Below, in pieces: positions 1 through 8,806 of a stretch of 32,158 nt of DNA. Source of the DNA: an uncultured Bacilli bacterium (GTDB lineage Bacteria > Bacillota_I > Bacilli_A > RF39 > UBA660); the NCBI GenBank assembly GCA_910585045.1, contig CAJUCD010000008.1, positions 45,794 to 77,951 on the forward strand. The letters are read 5' to 3'. Under the pieces are notes generated by a model, which was not told the origin of the DNA, searched no databases, and saw nothing but the letters and a program-made list of their open reading frames with translations. The position numbers and the translations under genes were made by a program. Each line of letters starts with the position of its first letter. Position 1 is the first letter of the stretch.

Positions 1-190
1 CTTGAGGTCCAGTAGGTCCGATAGGTCCTGTACTTCCAGTTGCTCCAGTAGGTCCTCCTGATGGTCCAGTAGGACCCGTAGGCCCAGTAGGACCTGGTAT
101 TTGTCTACCAGAACAGCAGCATCCACCAGCATTTGGATGTTCTTTATTATAGCAATCAATCAATTGCTGTGCTCTATGTATGTTATTCAT
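1..190 (-). CDS. Collagen-like Gly-X-Y repeat protein, N-terminal part
   Basis: A leftward reading frame starts at ATG 190-188 behind AGAAAGGAG and runs off the left edge, giving 63 codons. The first ~32 residues are a non-repetitive head with a Cys-Cys-Cys cluster (GGCCCSG). From about residue 33 the protein is a Gly-X-Y repeat dominated by GPT triplets (GPTGPTGPTGPSG, then GATGSTGPIG). Collagen-like proteins with GPT triplets in this group are usually surface or spore-coat filaments of the BclA type, often O-glycosylated on Thr. That role is inferred; only the head and about ten triplets are visible. The divergent glycosyltransferase at 322-1404 could be a modifying partner, but nothing in the sequence proves it. 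Confidence 0.8.
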   Translation of the reverse strand, partial: MNNIHRAQQLIDCYNKEHPNAGGCCCSGRQIPGPTGPTGPTGPSGGPTGATGSTGPIGPTGPQ

Positions 191-321
191 ATTTTTTTCT
201 CCTTTCTAACTTAATATATGAACAAGAAATTTGTATGATAATGTCAAATAACCAGAAAAAAACATATTTTTAAAGTTCTAATAAAAAATATTAAATATAT
301 AATTCTAACAGGGTGAATAAA

Positions 322-1404
322 TTGAAAAAATATAAAGTTTGTGTTTACGCAATATGCAAAAATGAGTCTAAATTTATTGAACGTTGGGTTGAATCTATGA
401 AAGAAGCAGATGCAATATATGTCCTTGATACAGGCTCGAGTGATAACAGCTTAGAAAAATTTAAAGAGTTAGGAGTAAATGTTAAACAAGAAATTATAAA
501 ACCGTGGCGTTTTGATGTTGCACGAAATAAATCATTAGAATTAGTTCCTAAAGATACTGATATTTGTGTATGTACTGACTTAGATGAAGTGTTTGTTCCA
601 GGTTGGAGAGCTAAATTAGAAAGTATATGGAACAAAAATATAGATAAAGTAAAATATAATTATAATTGGAGTTTTGATGAATATGGTAATCCCGCTACAA
701 CATTTTTTATAGGTAAAATTCATAGAAGAAACGGTTATTATTGGCATCATCCAGTTCATGAAGTTTTAAATTCACTTCCAGGAGAAGTAGAAATAATAGA
801 GCCAAACATTACTTTAAATCATTATCCTGATAATGAAAAATCTCGCAGTAGCTATCTTCCTTTATTAGAATTAAGTGTTGAAGAAAATCCTGATGATGAC
901 AGAAATATGCACTATCTTGGTCGTGAATATATGTTTTACAAAGAATATGAAAAATCCATTACTACTTTATTAAAACATTTATCACTACCAAGTGCAAAAT
1001 GGGATGCCGAAAGATGTGCATCTATGCGTTTTATTGCTAGATGTTATCTTAATTTAAATAGGACAAAAGAAGCAGAAATGTGGTTTAAAGAAGCTATTAA
1101 AGAAGCATCATATTTAAGAGAAAGCTATGTTGAATTAGCTCAACTTTATTGTGACAATAAGAGATATCAAGAAGCATATGAATTATTAACACAAGCATTT
1201 TTAATAAAAGAAAAACCTCCGATATATATTAATGAAGCTTTTGCTTGGAATGATTATATACATGAATTAATGGGAATAGTTTGCTATAATTTAAAACTTT
1301 ATCCTGAAAGTCTAAAACATATGCAATTAGCTCTTGAATTAAACCCTAATTGTGAAAGAATAAAAGATAACTTTAATCTTATTTCAAAAACTTTAAATAA
1401 TTAA
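322..1404 (+). CDS. Family 2 glycosyltransferase with C-terminal TPR repeats
   Basis: About 360 residues. The N-terminal ~220 residues form a GT-A fold of the GT2 type: a beta strand and CKNE turn, then LDTGSSDNS in the nucleotide-binding region and DLDEV as the metal-binding DxD-like motif. The C-terminal ~140 residues hold helical pairs that read as TPR repeats (motifs such as TKEAEMWFKEAIKEA and YPESLKHMQLALELNPN). This GT2-plus-TPR layout occurs in glycosyltransferases that modify peptides or surface polymers, as in the SunS-like group; the acceptor is unknown here. I chose TTG 322 because AGGGTG at 310-315 is then a ribosome site at normal spacing; the in-frame GTG at 313 is part of that site. 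The divergent collagen-like gene is a plausible acceptor protein. Confidence 0.85.
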   Translation: MKKYKVCVYAICKNESKFIERWVESMKEADAIYVLDTGSSDNSLEKFKELGVNVKQEIIKPWRFDVARNKSLELVPKDTDICVCTDLDEVFVPGWRAKLESIWNKNIDKVKYNYNWSFDEYGNPATTFFIGKIHRRNGYYWHHPVHEVLNSLPGEVEIIEPNITLNHYPDNEKSRSSYLPLLELSVEENPDDDRNMHYLGREYMFYKEYEKSITTLLKHLSLPSAKWDAERCASMRFIARCYLNLNRTKEAEMWFKEAIKEASYLRESYVELAQLYCDNKRYQEAYELLTQAFLIKEKPPIYINEAFAWNDYIHELMGIVCYNLKLYPESLKHMQLALELNPNCERIKDNFNLISKTLNN

Positions 1405-1436
1405 TGTAAAACCTTTATTTTTAATAAAAAAGTATT

Positions 1437-1454
1437 TATTTTGTTAACAAAATA
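1437..1454. promoter_or_regulatory. 18-bp perfect palindrome upstream of the zinc-ribbon gene
   Basis: TATTTTGTTAACAAAATA is a perfect palindrome centred on GTTAAC. It lies just before a possible -10 box (TAAAAT 1458-1463), 40 bp upstream of the ATG at 1494. No U-run follows, so it is not a terminator. Its place between weak -35 (TTTATT 1435) and -10 boxes suits an operator. The sequence is clear; the regulatory role is inferred. Confidence 0.4.
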
Positions 1455-1493
1455 TTGTAAAATGATTCTAGGAAACAAGTTAGGAGAAAAAGT

Positions 1494-2939
1494 ATGTTTT
1501 GTGAAAAATGTGGTACTAAAAATAAACCAGAAACCAAGTTTTGTGAAAAATGTGGACATAAAATAGAATTAAAAAAATCTCAAAAAAATAACAATGCTCT
1601 AATTAATAAATTTAAAAGTTTATCAAAACAAAATAAAATAGTTATGCTAATTGTTTTAACAATAACTATTATAGCTCTTATCACACTATCAATTTTACTT
1701 AATAATCCTATCAAAAAAATGGAAGACTATTTACTTAGTTATTATGATAATTATAGTGAGAATAATAATAAAGAGTTAATTGAAATGGGCAAAATTTTAA
1801 AAAGTAATAGAAATGATGAAAAGATTCTTAACAAGCTCAAAAATACAACTAATCGTGCTATGACTCGTTGGGTCAAGAATTTTAATACAGAATATAAAGA
1901 TTCAAAAGAATTAAATGATAATTATCAAAAAGTTTCTGGAGCTCTAAAAGAAATTTATAATTATTATAATGGCTTAGAATACATGTTAGATAATAATTTA
2001 TATAAAGAATATAAAAATGAAATCTTAACTTTATATTATTCTAAAACAGCATATTTTGAAGGAACGAAATATGCTGAAGAAAACAATTCTCATGAAGCAT
2101 ACTATTATTATCAAAAAGTTGATTCTCTAGATTGCTATTATTCCAAAGCAAATACTTTTGTTAAAGAATATATAAAAGAAGAAATAACAACTCTAAAAGA
2201 AAAAGCTGATGAACTAGTTAATATTAATAATGAATCTTCTTATGAAGAAATATTAGAAGCTTATTTAGAAAAATTAAAATATCTAAATGAAAATAATATT
2301 ATCAACAAAATTGATTTAAGTAATACTGAAGACTATCAGAACTTATATAAAGAGACTTTGAAAATTATATTAGATAATATTAATAAAATAATACCTAAAA
2401 AAGAAGCCGAATTAAAATATCAAGATATAATTGAATATATTGATAATACTCTTGAATTATTAAAAAGTAATTCTAATACTGAAGAATATAAAGAATTAAC
2501 TAAACTAAAGGAAAAATATAATGAAAAGCTTCCTGATAGTTTAATAGATAAATATCGTGTTAGTTATAAAGGAGCTAGATATTCCAAATCACCTTTAAAA
2601 ATTTATGATATAGAATATAAAAATAGTTTAAATTTTTCATTTGATGGTGAAACACAATATGTTGTATATCGTTTGAATGGTGAATATAAAAAACTCAAAA
2701 CAACCATAGTAAGAGGGGAAGATTGGGATAAAGAATTTAATGGCACTATTATAATTTATGGTGATGATAAAGAATTATATCGAAATGATAATATTACCAA
2801 GAATAGTGATTTACAAGCTGATATTGACATTGATATCACAGGAATAGACGATTTAAAAATAGAGTTCATAACTACTAGCGAATCTGCAAGTGGACCATAT
2901 TTTTATATTTATTTAGTTGAGCCATATTTATATAAATAG
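1494..2939 (+). CDS. Zinc-ribbon, single-pass membrane protein with long helical outer domain
   Basis: 481 residues starting at ATG 1494 behind TTAGGAGAA. The N-terminus is a classic double CxxC zinc ribbon (Cys 3, 6, 17, 20) of the type that opens many Bacillota membrane proteins (zinc_ribbon_2/DZR-like). One transmembrane helix spans about residues 49-69. The remaining ~410 residues are Lys/Glu/Asn/Tyr-rich and mostly helical up to about residue 350, followed by a probable beta-rich end. The ribbon is predicted to be cytoplasmic and the long part outside. I do not recognise the outer domain and cannot assign a function. The next gene also carries a four-Cys ribbon, so the two may work together at the membrane; that is inference from adjacency. 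Confidence 0.8.
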   Translation: MFCEKCGTKNKPETKFCEKCGHKIELKKSQKNNNALINKFKSLSKQNKIVMLIVLTITIIALITLSILLNNPIKKMEDYLLSYYDNYSENNNKELIEMGKILKSNRNDEKILNKLKNTTNRAMTRWVKNFNTEYKDSKELNDNYQKVSGALKEIYNYYNGLEYMLDNNLYKEYKNEILTLYYSKTAYFEGTKYAEENNSHEAYYYYQKVDSLDCYYSKANTFVKEYIKEEITTLKEKADELVNINNESSYEEILEAYLEKLKYLNENNIINKIDLSNTEDYQNLYKETLKIILDNINKIIPKKEAELKYQDIIEYIDNTLELLKSNSNTEEYKELTKLKEKYNEKLPDSLIDKYRVSYKGARYSKSPLKIYDIEYKNSLNFSFDGETQYVVYRLNGEYKKLKTTIVRGEDWDKEFNGTIIIYGDDKELYRNDNITKNSDLQADIDIDITGIDDLKIEFITTSESASGPYFYIYLVEPYLYK

Positions 2940-2964
2940 AAATAATTAAAGGAGTGTGAGTAAA

Positions 2965-3849
2965 ATGGCTGAAGAAAAAAAGACAACAACAAAGACTACA
3001 ACAAAAAGTAGTACTAAAGCAGCAAGTCCTAAGAAGACAACTGCAAAAGTAAAAAATGAAGAAGTAAAGGTAGAAAAAAGATTTTGCACAAATTGTGGTA
3101 AAGAACTAATTGGTGAAGAAGAATGTGTGTGCGGTTCTAAACCAGAAGTTGTAAGTGTAAATACTGATGCCCTAAAGGGTTTGGGTAAAGGTTTTTTAGA
3201 TACAATTATAAATATGTATAAAAAACCAGCTACAACTTTAGATGAAGAAGTAAATAAAAAAGATTTAACTGCTAATATGATTATGTTAGTAGCAATTGCT
3301 ATTAGTTTTGGTATTTACATGATGGGTGGCTTTGAATCTATTATGTTAGGTTTTAATGATTATAATCTAAATATAAAACAAGTAATAGAAATACCTTATT
3401 TTAAGATCTTCTTATATATGACATTAATATATTTTATCTTATCGTTTATTCCAATAACTGTAGCATTTGTAATATCTAAATTAACAGGCAATAATAGTTT
3501 TGATTTTAAAAAATCAATTAGTTTATATGCTACTAGTATGGCTCCAACAATATTTACTAATATTTTAATGGCTTTAATGTATTATTTAAATATTTTATCA
3601 TGGGTAGGAGCACTTATTGGTTTTGTTATAACAATAGCATGTTTCTTTAACTATATATTAGGATATATAAGAAACAATACAATTTCTGAAAATAAAAAAT
3701 CATATGTTTTAACTACTTTAGTTTTCATAAGTATTATAGGTTACTTTATAGCATTTATTATCTTTGCAGGTAGTATGTTTACAGATATGTCTGGAGATTT
3801 TAATATTAAAGCTAACAATAATAATTATAATAATTTATTTAATTGGTAA
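2965..3849 (+). CDS. Zinc-ribbon multipass membrane protein, Yip1-like
   Basis: 294 residues from ATG 2965, preceded by AAAGGAGTG; the GTG at 2956 belongs to the ribosome site. Residues 1-39 are a charged, Lys/Thr/Ala-rich low-complexity tail. Residues 41-56 form a short ribbon with Cys 41, 44, 54 and 56. From about residue 100 to the end there are five or so hydrophobic helices, a layout seen in bacterial YIP1-domain proteins. The C-terminus is Asn-rich. It starts 25 bp after the preceding zinc-ribbon gene and is closed by a strong terminator, so the two are probably cotranscribed. Function is unknown. Confidence 0.75.
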   Translation: MAEEKKTTTKTTTKSSTKAASPKKTTAKVKNEEVKVEKRFCTNCGKELIGEEECVCGSKPEVVSVNTDALKGLGKGFLDTIINMYKKPATTLDEEVNKKDLTANMIMLVAIAISFGIYMMGGFESIMLGFNDYNLNIKQVIEIPYFKIFLYMTLIYFILSFIPITVAFVISKLTGNNSFDFKKSISLYATSMAPTIFTNILMALMYYLNILSWVGALIGFVITIACFFNYILGYIRNNTISENKKSYVLTTLVFISIIGYFIAFIIFAGSMFTDMSGDFNIKANNNNYNNLFNW

Positions 3850-3867
3850 TTAAATAATTAATCCTAC

Positions 3868-3908
3868 AATAAACTATGTTTATTTTATATAAACATAGTT
3901 TATTTTTA
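3868..3908 (+). terminator. Rho-independent terminator after the zinc-ribbon pair
   Basis: A 15-bp stem (AATAAACTATGTTTA at 3868-3882 with its complement at 3890-3904) with a 7-nt loop is followed by a short U-run. The stem is AT-rich but perfect. Confidence 0.8.
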
Positions 3909-3909
3909 T

Positions 3910-3938
3910 TTGCCTAAATACTTAAATAAAGGTATAAT
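3910..3938 (+). promoter_or_regulatory. SigA-type promoter for the ZIP-SDR-patatin operon
   Basis: TTGCCT (3910-3915) and TATAAT (3933-3938) are separated by 17 bp, directly after the upstream terminator. The predicted start near 3945 gives a short leader that begins at the GGAGTG ribosome site of the ZIP gene. Confidence 0.6.
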
Positions 3939-3957
3939 TAATATGGAGTGTTTAAAT

Positions 3958-4710
3958 ATGAATAAAATTTATGGAATAATATTAACATTAACTGCAGGTC
4001 TTTTTTTTCTAATAGGAGGTTTAATATCTTCTAAAGTATCAAACAAAGATAAATTAAATAATTTTAGTATTGCTTTAGCTTTTATAATTATGCTTTCTCT
4101 AGTATTATTTGATTTATTTCCAGAAAACTTAGAGTTATTAGAAGAATATAGTACCATAAGTAAAACTATAATTATTGGTTTATTTATAATTGTAGGTCTC
4201 TTAATATTAAAAATTCTAGATATATTTATCCCTGACCATCACCATGAACATCATGATAATGAAAAAAACAAAAAAGAGCACATATCACATATTCATCATA
4301 TTGAAAAGTTAACTGTTGTTAGTCTTATTTTACACAATATAATTGAAGGCTTTGCAATATTTGGCATGGCAAATAACAGTTTAAAAATCGGTTTACTAAC
4401 TTCAATTTCTGTAGCACTTCATAATATCCCTTTAGGAACCCATATTTTTAGTTCTCTTGATATTAAAAATAATAAATTGTTAATTTTAAGTCTTACTTTA
4501 TCAAGTTTATTTGGAGGGCTTATTTTTCTTATAATTGGTGAAATAAGTAATTTAATATTAGCTATTATAACTTCAATAACATTAGGAATGATTTTATACA
4601 TTTCTATTTGGGAATTACTCCCTGAATTACTTGTTAATCGAAAAAAAGCTGAAACCATAATAGGAATACTAATAGGTTTAATGCTATTAGTTATTTCGCT
4701 ATTTATTTAA
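3958..4710 (+). CDS. ZIP-family divalent metal transporter
   Basis: 250 residues from ATG 3958, placed seven bases after GGAGTG; the longer in-frame start at 3910 overlaps the promoter. ZIP proteins move Zn, Fe or Mn ions into the cytoplasm through a binuclear site in helices 4 and 5. The signatures are visible: HNIIEG at residues 126-131 and HNIPLG at 155-160, each with the His/Asn/Glu metal ligands at the expected places. Between helices 3 and 4 is a His-rich cytoplasmic loop (HHHEHHDN and HISHIHHIE), typical of a metal-sensing or metal-holding loop. About eight hydrophobic segments fit the family. It is first in an operon with an epimerase 12 bp downstream; the functional link is not obvious. 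Metal preference cannot be read from the sequence. Confidence 0.9.
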   Translation: MNKIYGIILTLTAGLFFLIGGLISSKVSNKDKLNNFSIALAFIIMLSLVLFDLFPENLELLEEYSTISKTIIIGLFIIVGLLILKILDIFIPDHHHEHHDNEKNKKEHISHIHHIEKLTVVSLILHNIIEGFAIFGMANNSLKIGLLTSISVALHNIPLGTHIFSSLDIKNNKLLILSLTLSSLFGGLIFLIIGEISNLILAIITSITLGMILYISIWELLPELLVNRKKAETIIGILIGLMLLVISLFI

Positions 4711-4722
4711 GGAAGTGATTAA

Positions 4723-5658
4723 ATGAAAAAAGTTTTAGTAACAGGGGCCTCAGGTTCTATTGGTTTAAAAGTTATAAAATATTTACTTAGTGAAGGAAAA
4801 TATGAAATAACAGCCTTAGATTTAAGGAATAAAGGTAATCAAAAAAGATTAAAAAAATACCGTCGTCGTATCAATATAATTTATGGCGACATTAATGATA
4901 CTATTTTAATTCCGTCATTAATTAAAGACCAAGATTATATTATTCATCTAGCAGGAGTTATGCCTCCTATTGCCGATTTAAAAAAAGGTTTAAGTGATTT
5001 AATTGAATATAATGGCACTTTAAATATTATCAAAGCTCTTGATTTTTACAATCCAAAATGCTTTTTAGTATATGCCTCATCAACTACCATTTATGGAGAT
5101 ATAAAAACTGCTACAATAAAAAGTAAGCCTAATATTTTACCATTAGATTATTATAGTACTACTAAATTAGCTACAGAAGATCTTATTAAAAGTAAATTAA
5201 AAAATTATACAATCATAAGATTACCATTTATACTAAGTGACCCTAGTACAGGTAGTTTTATGTATAATGTTAAAAGAAATACAACTTTAGAAGCTCTGAC
5301 TGATAATGACGCAGCTTATCTTTTTGTTAATAGTTTAAATCATGAAGCTGAGTTAAGAAAGAAAACTTTTAATGCAGGTGGTGGAGATACTACAACAAGT
5401 AGTTATAGAGATATATTATCCCATGTTTTAGAAATATATGGTATAAGTTTTAAATATTTAGGAACTTTATTATTTCTTGATAAAAATTTTTATTCTCATA
5501 TTTATGAAGATAGTGACAAACTAAATGATATTCTAGAATTTAGAAGTGATTCTTTATCATCATATTATATGCGTCTTAAACGTAGTACAAAAAATCGTCT
5601 AGTAGCTAAATTTTTAGCGAAACCATTTATATTTTTCTTAAGGAGAAAAGTTAAATGA
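4723..5658 (+). CDS. NAD(P)-dependent epimerase/dehydratase (extended SDR)
   Basis: 311 residues from ATG 4723 behind AAGGAAGTG. The Rossmann signature VTGASGSIG (Gly 8, 11, 14) opens the protein, followed by D-containing strands for the adenosine ribose and cofactor. The catalytic YxxxK is Tyr144-Lys148 within YYSTTKLA, with the partner Ser/Thr in YASSTTIYGD about 25 residues earlier. This is the layout of the GalE-like extended SDR family acting on nucleotide sugars or similar hydroxy/keto substrates; the substrate is unknown. Its end overlaps the patatin gene by four bases (ATGA), so the two are translationally coupled. It carries the only TGA stop codon in the window. Confidence 0.85.
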   Translation: MKKVLVTGASGSIGLKVIKYLLSEGKYEITALDLRNKGNQKRLKKYRRRINIIYGDINDTILIPSLIKDQDYIIHLAGVMPPIADLKKGLSDLIEYNGTLNIIKALDFYNPKCFLVYASSTTIYGDIKTATIKSKPNILPLDYYSTTKLATEDLIKSKLKNYTIIRLPFILSDPSTGSFMYNVKRNTTLEALTDNDAAYLFVNSLNHEAELRKKTFNAGGGDTTTSSYRDILSHVLEIYGISFKYLGTLLFLDKNFYSHIYEDSDKLNDILEFRSDSLSSYYMRLKRSTKNRLVAKFLAKPFIFFLRRKVK

Positions 5659-6704
5659 CAGGATTAGCATTAGAAGGTGGCGGCGTACGTGGGTCTTATC
5701 AAGCTGGCGTTTATATGGCTATGTATGAACATGGTATAAAAATAGACGGAGTATGTGGGACAAGCATTGGCGCTTTAAATGGTGTTATTATAGCCAGTGG
5801 AAAAGGTGCTGAATTGCCTAGAATTTGGCGTAGTTTAAGTATGGGTCATGTTTTTGGATTTTCAGATTCTTTCATTGATGCCTATGCTAAAAAACAAATG
5901 AATTTTAGTTTTATTAAATTAACTATTACCAGTTTATTTAAAATTCTTCGTAATAAAGGAATAGAATTAAAAGGGTTAAAAGAAGTTATTGATAAATATT
6001 TAATAGTAGATGATTTATTAAATAGTGATATGGATTTTGGTTTATGTACAGTAAGATTTAAAGATTTAAAACCTCTGTATTTATTTAAAGAGGATATGAA
6101 CCCTGAGCGAATTAAAGATTATGTTTTAGCCAGTGCTTTTTTACCTATTTTTAAACGAGAGAAATTAATTGATGATAATTATTATCTTGATGGAGGGTTT
6201 TACGACATTGGACCTGTTAATATGCTATTAGAAAAAGGGTATGATAAGATATATTTAGTTAAAGTTCATGGTATTGGTTTATCTCGGGCTTATAGTGAAG
6301 ATGCCAATGTAATAGTTATTGAATCTAAACGTAGTTTAGGTGGAGTTATGACTTTAGATCCTAGTCGTATTGAGGAAAATATTAAAATGGGGTATTATGA
6401 TACTATAAGAATTTTAAAAAATTATGATGGCGAAAAATATGTTTTTAAAGCTAAGTCTGAAAATTATTATAAATTTTTAAATCGTAAAGTAAATAAAAAA
6501 TTATACCGTCGTATAAAAAACTTTTTTAAGACTAAAGACTATAAAGATACCACAATAAAAGCATTAGAATATGTTATGGAACATGAAAATATTAATTATT
6601 ATGAAATATATAGTCCAGCTAAATTATTAAGACATTTAAAAAAACATATTAAAAAAGATTATTTTATCTATAAATATGTTAAAAAGTTAAAACATCTTAT
6701 CTAA
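5655..6704 (+). CDS. Patatin-like phospholipase
   Basis: 349 residues. Patatin-family serine hydrolases cleave acyl esters of phospholipids or neutral lipids with a Ser-Asp dyad. All parts are present: the oxyanion-hole loop GGGVRG at residues 8-13, the nucleophile elbow GTSIG with Ser37, and the catalytic Asp179 in DGG. The C-terminal ~110 residues are Lys/Tyr-rich and helical, outside the core fold. There is no signal peptide, so it is probably cytoplasmic or peripheral at the membrane. The start overlaps the stop of the SDR gene (ATGA), with AAGGAG 12 bases upstream inside that gene. Lipid remodelling is the likely role; the pairing with an SDR is suggestive only. Confidence 0.88.
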   Translation: MTGLALEGGGVRGSYQAGVYMAMYEHGIKIDGVCGTSIGALNGVIIASGKGAELPRIWRSLSMGHVFGFSDSFIDAYAKKQMNFSFIKLTITSLFKILRNKGIELKGLKEVIDKYLIVDDLLNSDMDFGLCTVRFKDLKPLYLFKEDMNPERIKDYVLASAFLPIFKREKLIDDNYYLDGGFYDIGPVNMLLEKGYDKIYLVKVHGIGLSRAYSEDANVIVIESKRSLGGVMTLDPSRIEENIKMGYYDTIRILKNYDGEKYVFKAKSENYYKFLNRKVNKKLYRRIKNFFKTKDYKDTTIKALEYVMEHENINYYEIYSPAKLLRHLKKHIKKDYFIYKYVKKLKHLI

Positions 6705-6710
6705 TAAAAC

Positions 6711-6740
6711 TAGACAAAAGACTATATTGCGCGGTATAAT
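6711..6740 (+). promoter_or_regulatory. Promoter of the YebC-family gene, with overlapping dyad
   Basis: TAGACA (6711-6716) and TATAAT (6735-6740) are 18 bp apart. GTATAA-T-TTATAC (6734-6746), flanked by TTGC and GCAA, makes an inverted repeat over the -10 box that could bind a regulator. The same TAGACA -35 box recurs at 21656. Confidence 0.6.
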
Positions 6741-6777
6741 TTATACGCAAATTATTTAACAAAGAGGAGGAACAAAT

Positions 6778-7500
6778 ATGGGAAGAGCCTATGAAGTTCG
6801 CAAAGCAAGTATTCAAAAAACAGGAGCTATAAAAGCTAAAACTTATTCTACTTTTGCTAAAGAAATATATTTAGCAGCTAAAAAAGGAACACCAGAAATT
6901 GAAAGTAATGTTGTTTTAAAAAGAATGGTGGAAAAAGCTAAGAAAGCCCAAGTACCAAGTGATATTATAAATCGTGCTATTGAAAAAGCTAAAGGTATTG
7001 GTGGCGAAGATTACCATGAAGTAGTATATGAAGGATTTGGACCAGGAGCTTCTACTTTAATTATTAAAACCTTAACTGATAATGTTAATCGTACTGTAGG
7101 TATGGTTCGTGCCGCTTTTAATAAAGTTAATAAAAGTTTAGGAGTTACTAATTCAGTTTCTTATAACTATGATTATTTAGCAATATTAAGTTTTAAAACA
7201 GAAGAAGAAGAAAAAGTATTTGAAAGTTTATTAGAAGTAGGAATTGAACCTGTTGAATTTGATAAAGTAGATACCGAATTAAATATTAGTATTCATCCTA
7301 ATGATATTAACAAAACTAAAGATGTAATTGAAAGTATTATTCCAAATGTTGAATATGAAGTAGATGAAGTTGGAATGTTTGCTAAAGATGAAATTGAATT
7401 ATCTAGTGAAGATTTAGAAATTTTTGATAAATTATATAAACTATTAGATGATATTGAAGATGTTACAGAAATATATCATAACGTTAAAGATAGAGATTAA
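6778..7500 (+). CDS. YebC/PmpR-family (TACO1-like) protein
   Basis: 240 residues from ATG 6778 behind a perfect GAGGAGG. YebC proteins were long annotated as DNA-binding regulators, but family members are now known to act on the ribosome, easing translation through stalling motifs such as prolines. The three-domain arrangement is visible: a basic helical N-terminal domain of ~80 residues starting MGRAYEVRKAS, then the conserved YEGFGPGA segment near residue 102, then TDNVNRT, and an acidic C-terminal domain. The MGRAYEVRKAS start differs from the usual MAGHSKW opening, which places it in a variant branch of the family. It has its own promoter and terminator and so is probably a single-gene unit. 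Confidence 0.92.
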   Translation: MGRAYEVRKASIQKTGAIKAKTYSTFAKEIYLAAKKGTPEIESNVVLKRMVEKAKKAQVPSDIINRAIEKAKGIGGEDYHEVVYEGFGPGASTLIIKTLTDNVNRTVGMVRAAFNKVNKSLGVTNSVSYNYDYLAILSFKTEEEEKVFESLLEVGIEPVEFDKVDTELNISIHPNDINKTKDVIESIIPNVEYEVDEVGMFAKDEIELSSEDLEIFDKLYKLLDDIEDVTEIYHNVKDRD

Positions 7501-7512
7501 TCTATCTTTTTT
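7486..7512 (+). terminator. Terminator overlapping the end of the YebC-family gene
   Basis: The stem AAAGATAGA (7486-7494)/TCTATCTTT (7501-7509) has a 6-nt loop that contains most of the stop codon, and a U-run follows. Confidence 0.85.
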
Positions 7513-7635
7513 ATGAATAAAATAATTGAAGTTTGTAAACAAATATAAAAATTTATAATTAATAAATAATAGAGGTTATTAAAATCTCTTTTCTTTTGCC
7601 AAAACATATGTTAAAGTTTTTATAGGTGGTTTTTT

Positions 7636-8676
7636 ATGAAAAAGACGAAAACAGAAATTGATTTATTTTATTTATATGAATCAAGTGAAGAAATTAGAAG
7701 TTTTTTAGAAGGTATTAGTAACTCTCCAAAATTTTTAAATGAAAGAAATATTGTAAGTCAATTATCTAGTTGCTCAGCTGAAATAGATACAACATTAAGA
7801 GAATTAATTTTAAGATTTCAAAATGAGAAATCTACTCGAAACAAGCATTTATTAGCAACTTTAGGTGCTAGTGCCATTACTTTATTTATGCCTCTTTTGG
7901 CCGCTGGAATTCTAACTATAGGCACATTAATAACTATTTTAAAATATAAAAAAGATACTACACACATACGAAGATTAATAAAAGAATATGATGTGCATCG
8001 TGAGCAAATAGTGGAATACACTCCAGCCATAGCTAGCTATGATATTGATTATATTCATAATAAGAATTTATTAACTAACTCATATACTGAGATTATAGAA
8101 TTAATAAGTGCTTTAGATATAAAAAAGCAACAGGAATATTTAGTAAAATTACAAGATATTTATACTAAAAATAAGCATAATACTTGGGAGTTATATATTG
8201 CTATTAAAGATTTAAAAACAGAAATATCTGAGCTTTTTTGTGCTCAAAATATTGATTCTAATTTTACAGTAACTAATTTATTAAACTATGCTTCTAGCTT
8301 AGAAGTTTTAGATAAAGATTTACTTAATAATATTCTTTTTCATATTTACAATTTAGAATATAAAGAAGAACAAGAACGCTTTTTATTAGAATTAGCTTCT
8401 ATTTGTCTTGCTCATATAGAAAGTTGTTTTTCTACAAATGAGGATATTTCATTTGACTTCCTAAAAGGCGAAGTGTTAAAAGTGCCTTTAGAATTAATTA
8501 AGTATTTAGAAAGTTATTTAGATGAGCTTTTAAAAGATAGTCAAGAATATCAAAAAATAAAATCTAAAGTTATATCTGAAGATCCTAATGAACAAGCAAA
8601 TATTAATCTACACTATATTTGCTCTATTCTTCAACTCTATAACCAAAATTCTTTAACAAGCACTAGAAATTCGTAA
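7636..8676 (+). CDS. Hypothetical protein with central membrane hairpin
   Basis: 346 residues from ATG 7636 behind ATAGGTGG. I do not recognise a family. Residues 1-70 look helical and charged. Residues 71-103 are a long hydrophobic stretch with a Gly/Pro-containing middle, which suits two closely spaced membrane helices. The remaining ~240 residues are Leu/Glu/Lys-rich and read as a mostly helical soluble domain. There is no signal peptide, so both ends are probably cytoplasmic. It is bounded by terminators on both sides, so it is likely monocistronic. Codon use matches the neighbours. Confidence 0.65.
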   Translation: MKKTKTEIDLFYLYESSEEIRSFLEGISNSPKFLNERNIVSQLSSCSAEIDTTLRELILRFQNEKSTRNKHLLATLGASAITLFMPLLAAGILTIGTLITILKYKKDTTHIRRLIKEYDVHREQIVEYTPAIASYDIDYIHNKNLLTNSYTEIIELISALDIKKQQEYLVKLQDIYTKNKHNTWELYIAIKDLKTEISELFCAQNIDSNFTVTNLLNYASSLEVLDKDLLNNILFHIYNLEYKEEQERFLLELASICLAHIESCFSTNEDISFDFLKGEVLKVPLELIKYLESYLDELLKDSQEYQKIKSKVISEDPNEQANINLHYICSILQLYNQNSLTSTRNS

Positions 8677-8701
8677 CTAAGCATAATAGCTTAGTTTTTT
8701 T
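8675..8701 (+). terminator. Terminator after the hypothetical membrane protein
   Basis: AACTAAGC (8675-8682)/GCTTAGTT (8689-8696) with a 6-nt loop and seven or more U residues. The stem starts inside the stop codon. Confidence 0.9.
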
Positions 8702-8778
8702 GATAACATAAATTTCTTAAATAAACATATATTATTAGATAAGTAAGACCAATTAATATATGCCAAAAGGTCAAAACG

Positions 8779-8787
8779 TGGTATAAT
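8779..8787 (+). promoter_or_regulatory. Extended -10 promoter for the PFOR gene
   Basis: TGGTATAAT is an extended -10 element with no clear -35 box. The predicted start near 8794 lies next to the AAGGTG ribosome site, giving a very short leader. Confidence 0.55.
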
Positions 8788-8806
8788 TTTTAATAAGGTG
8801 ATTAAT

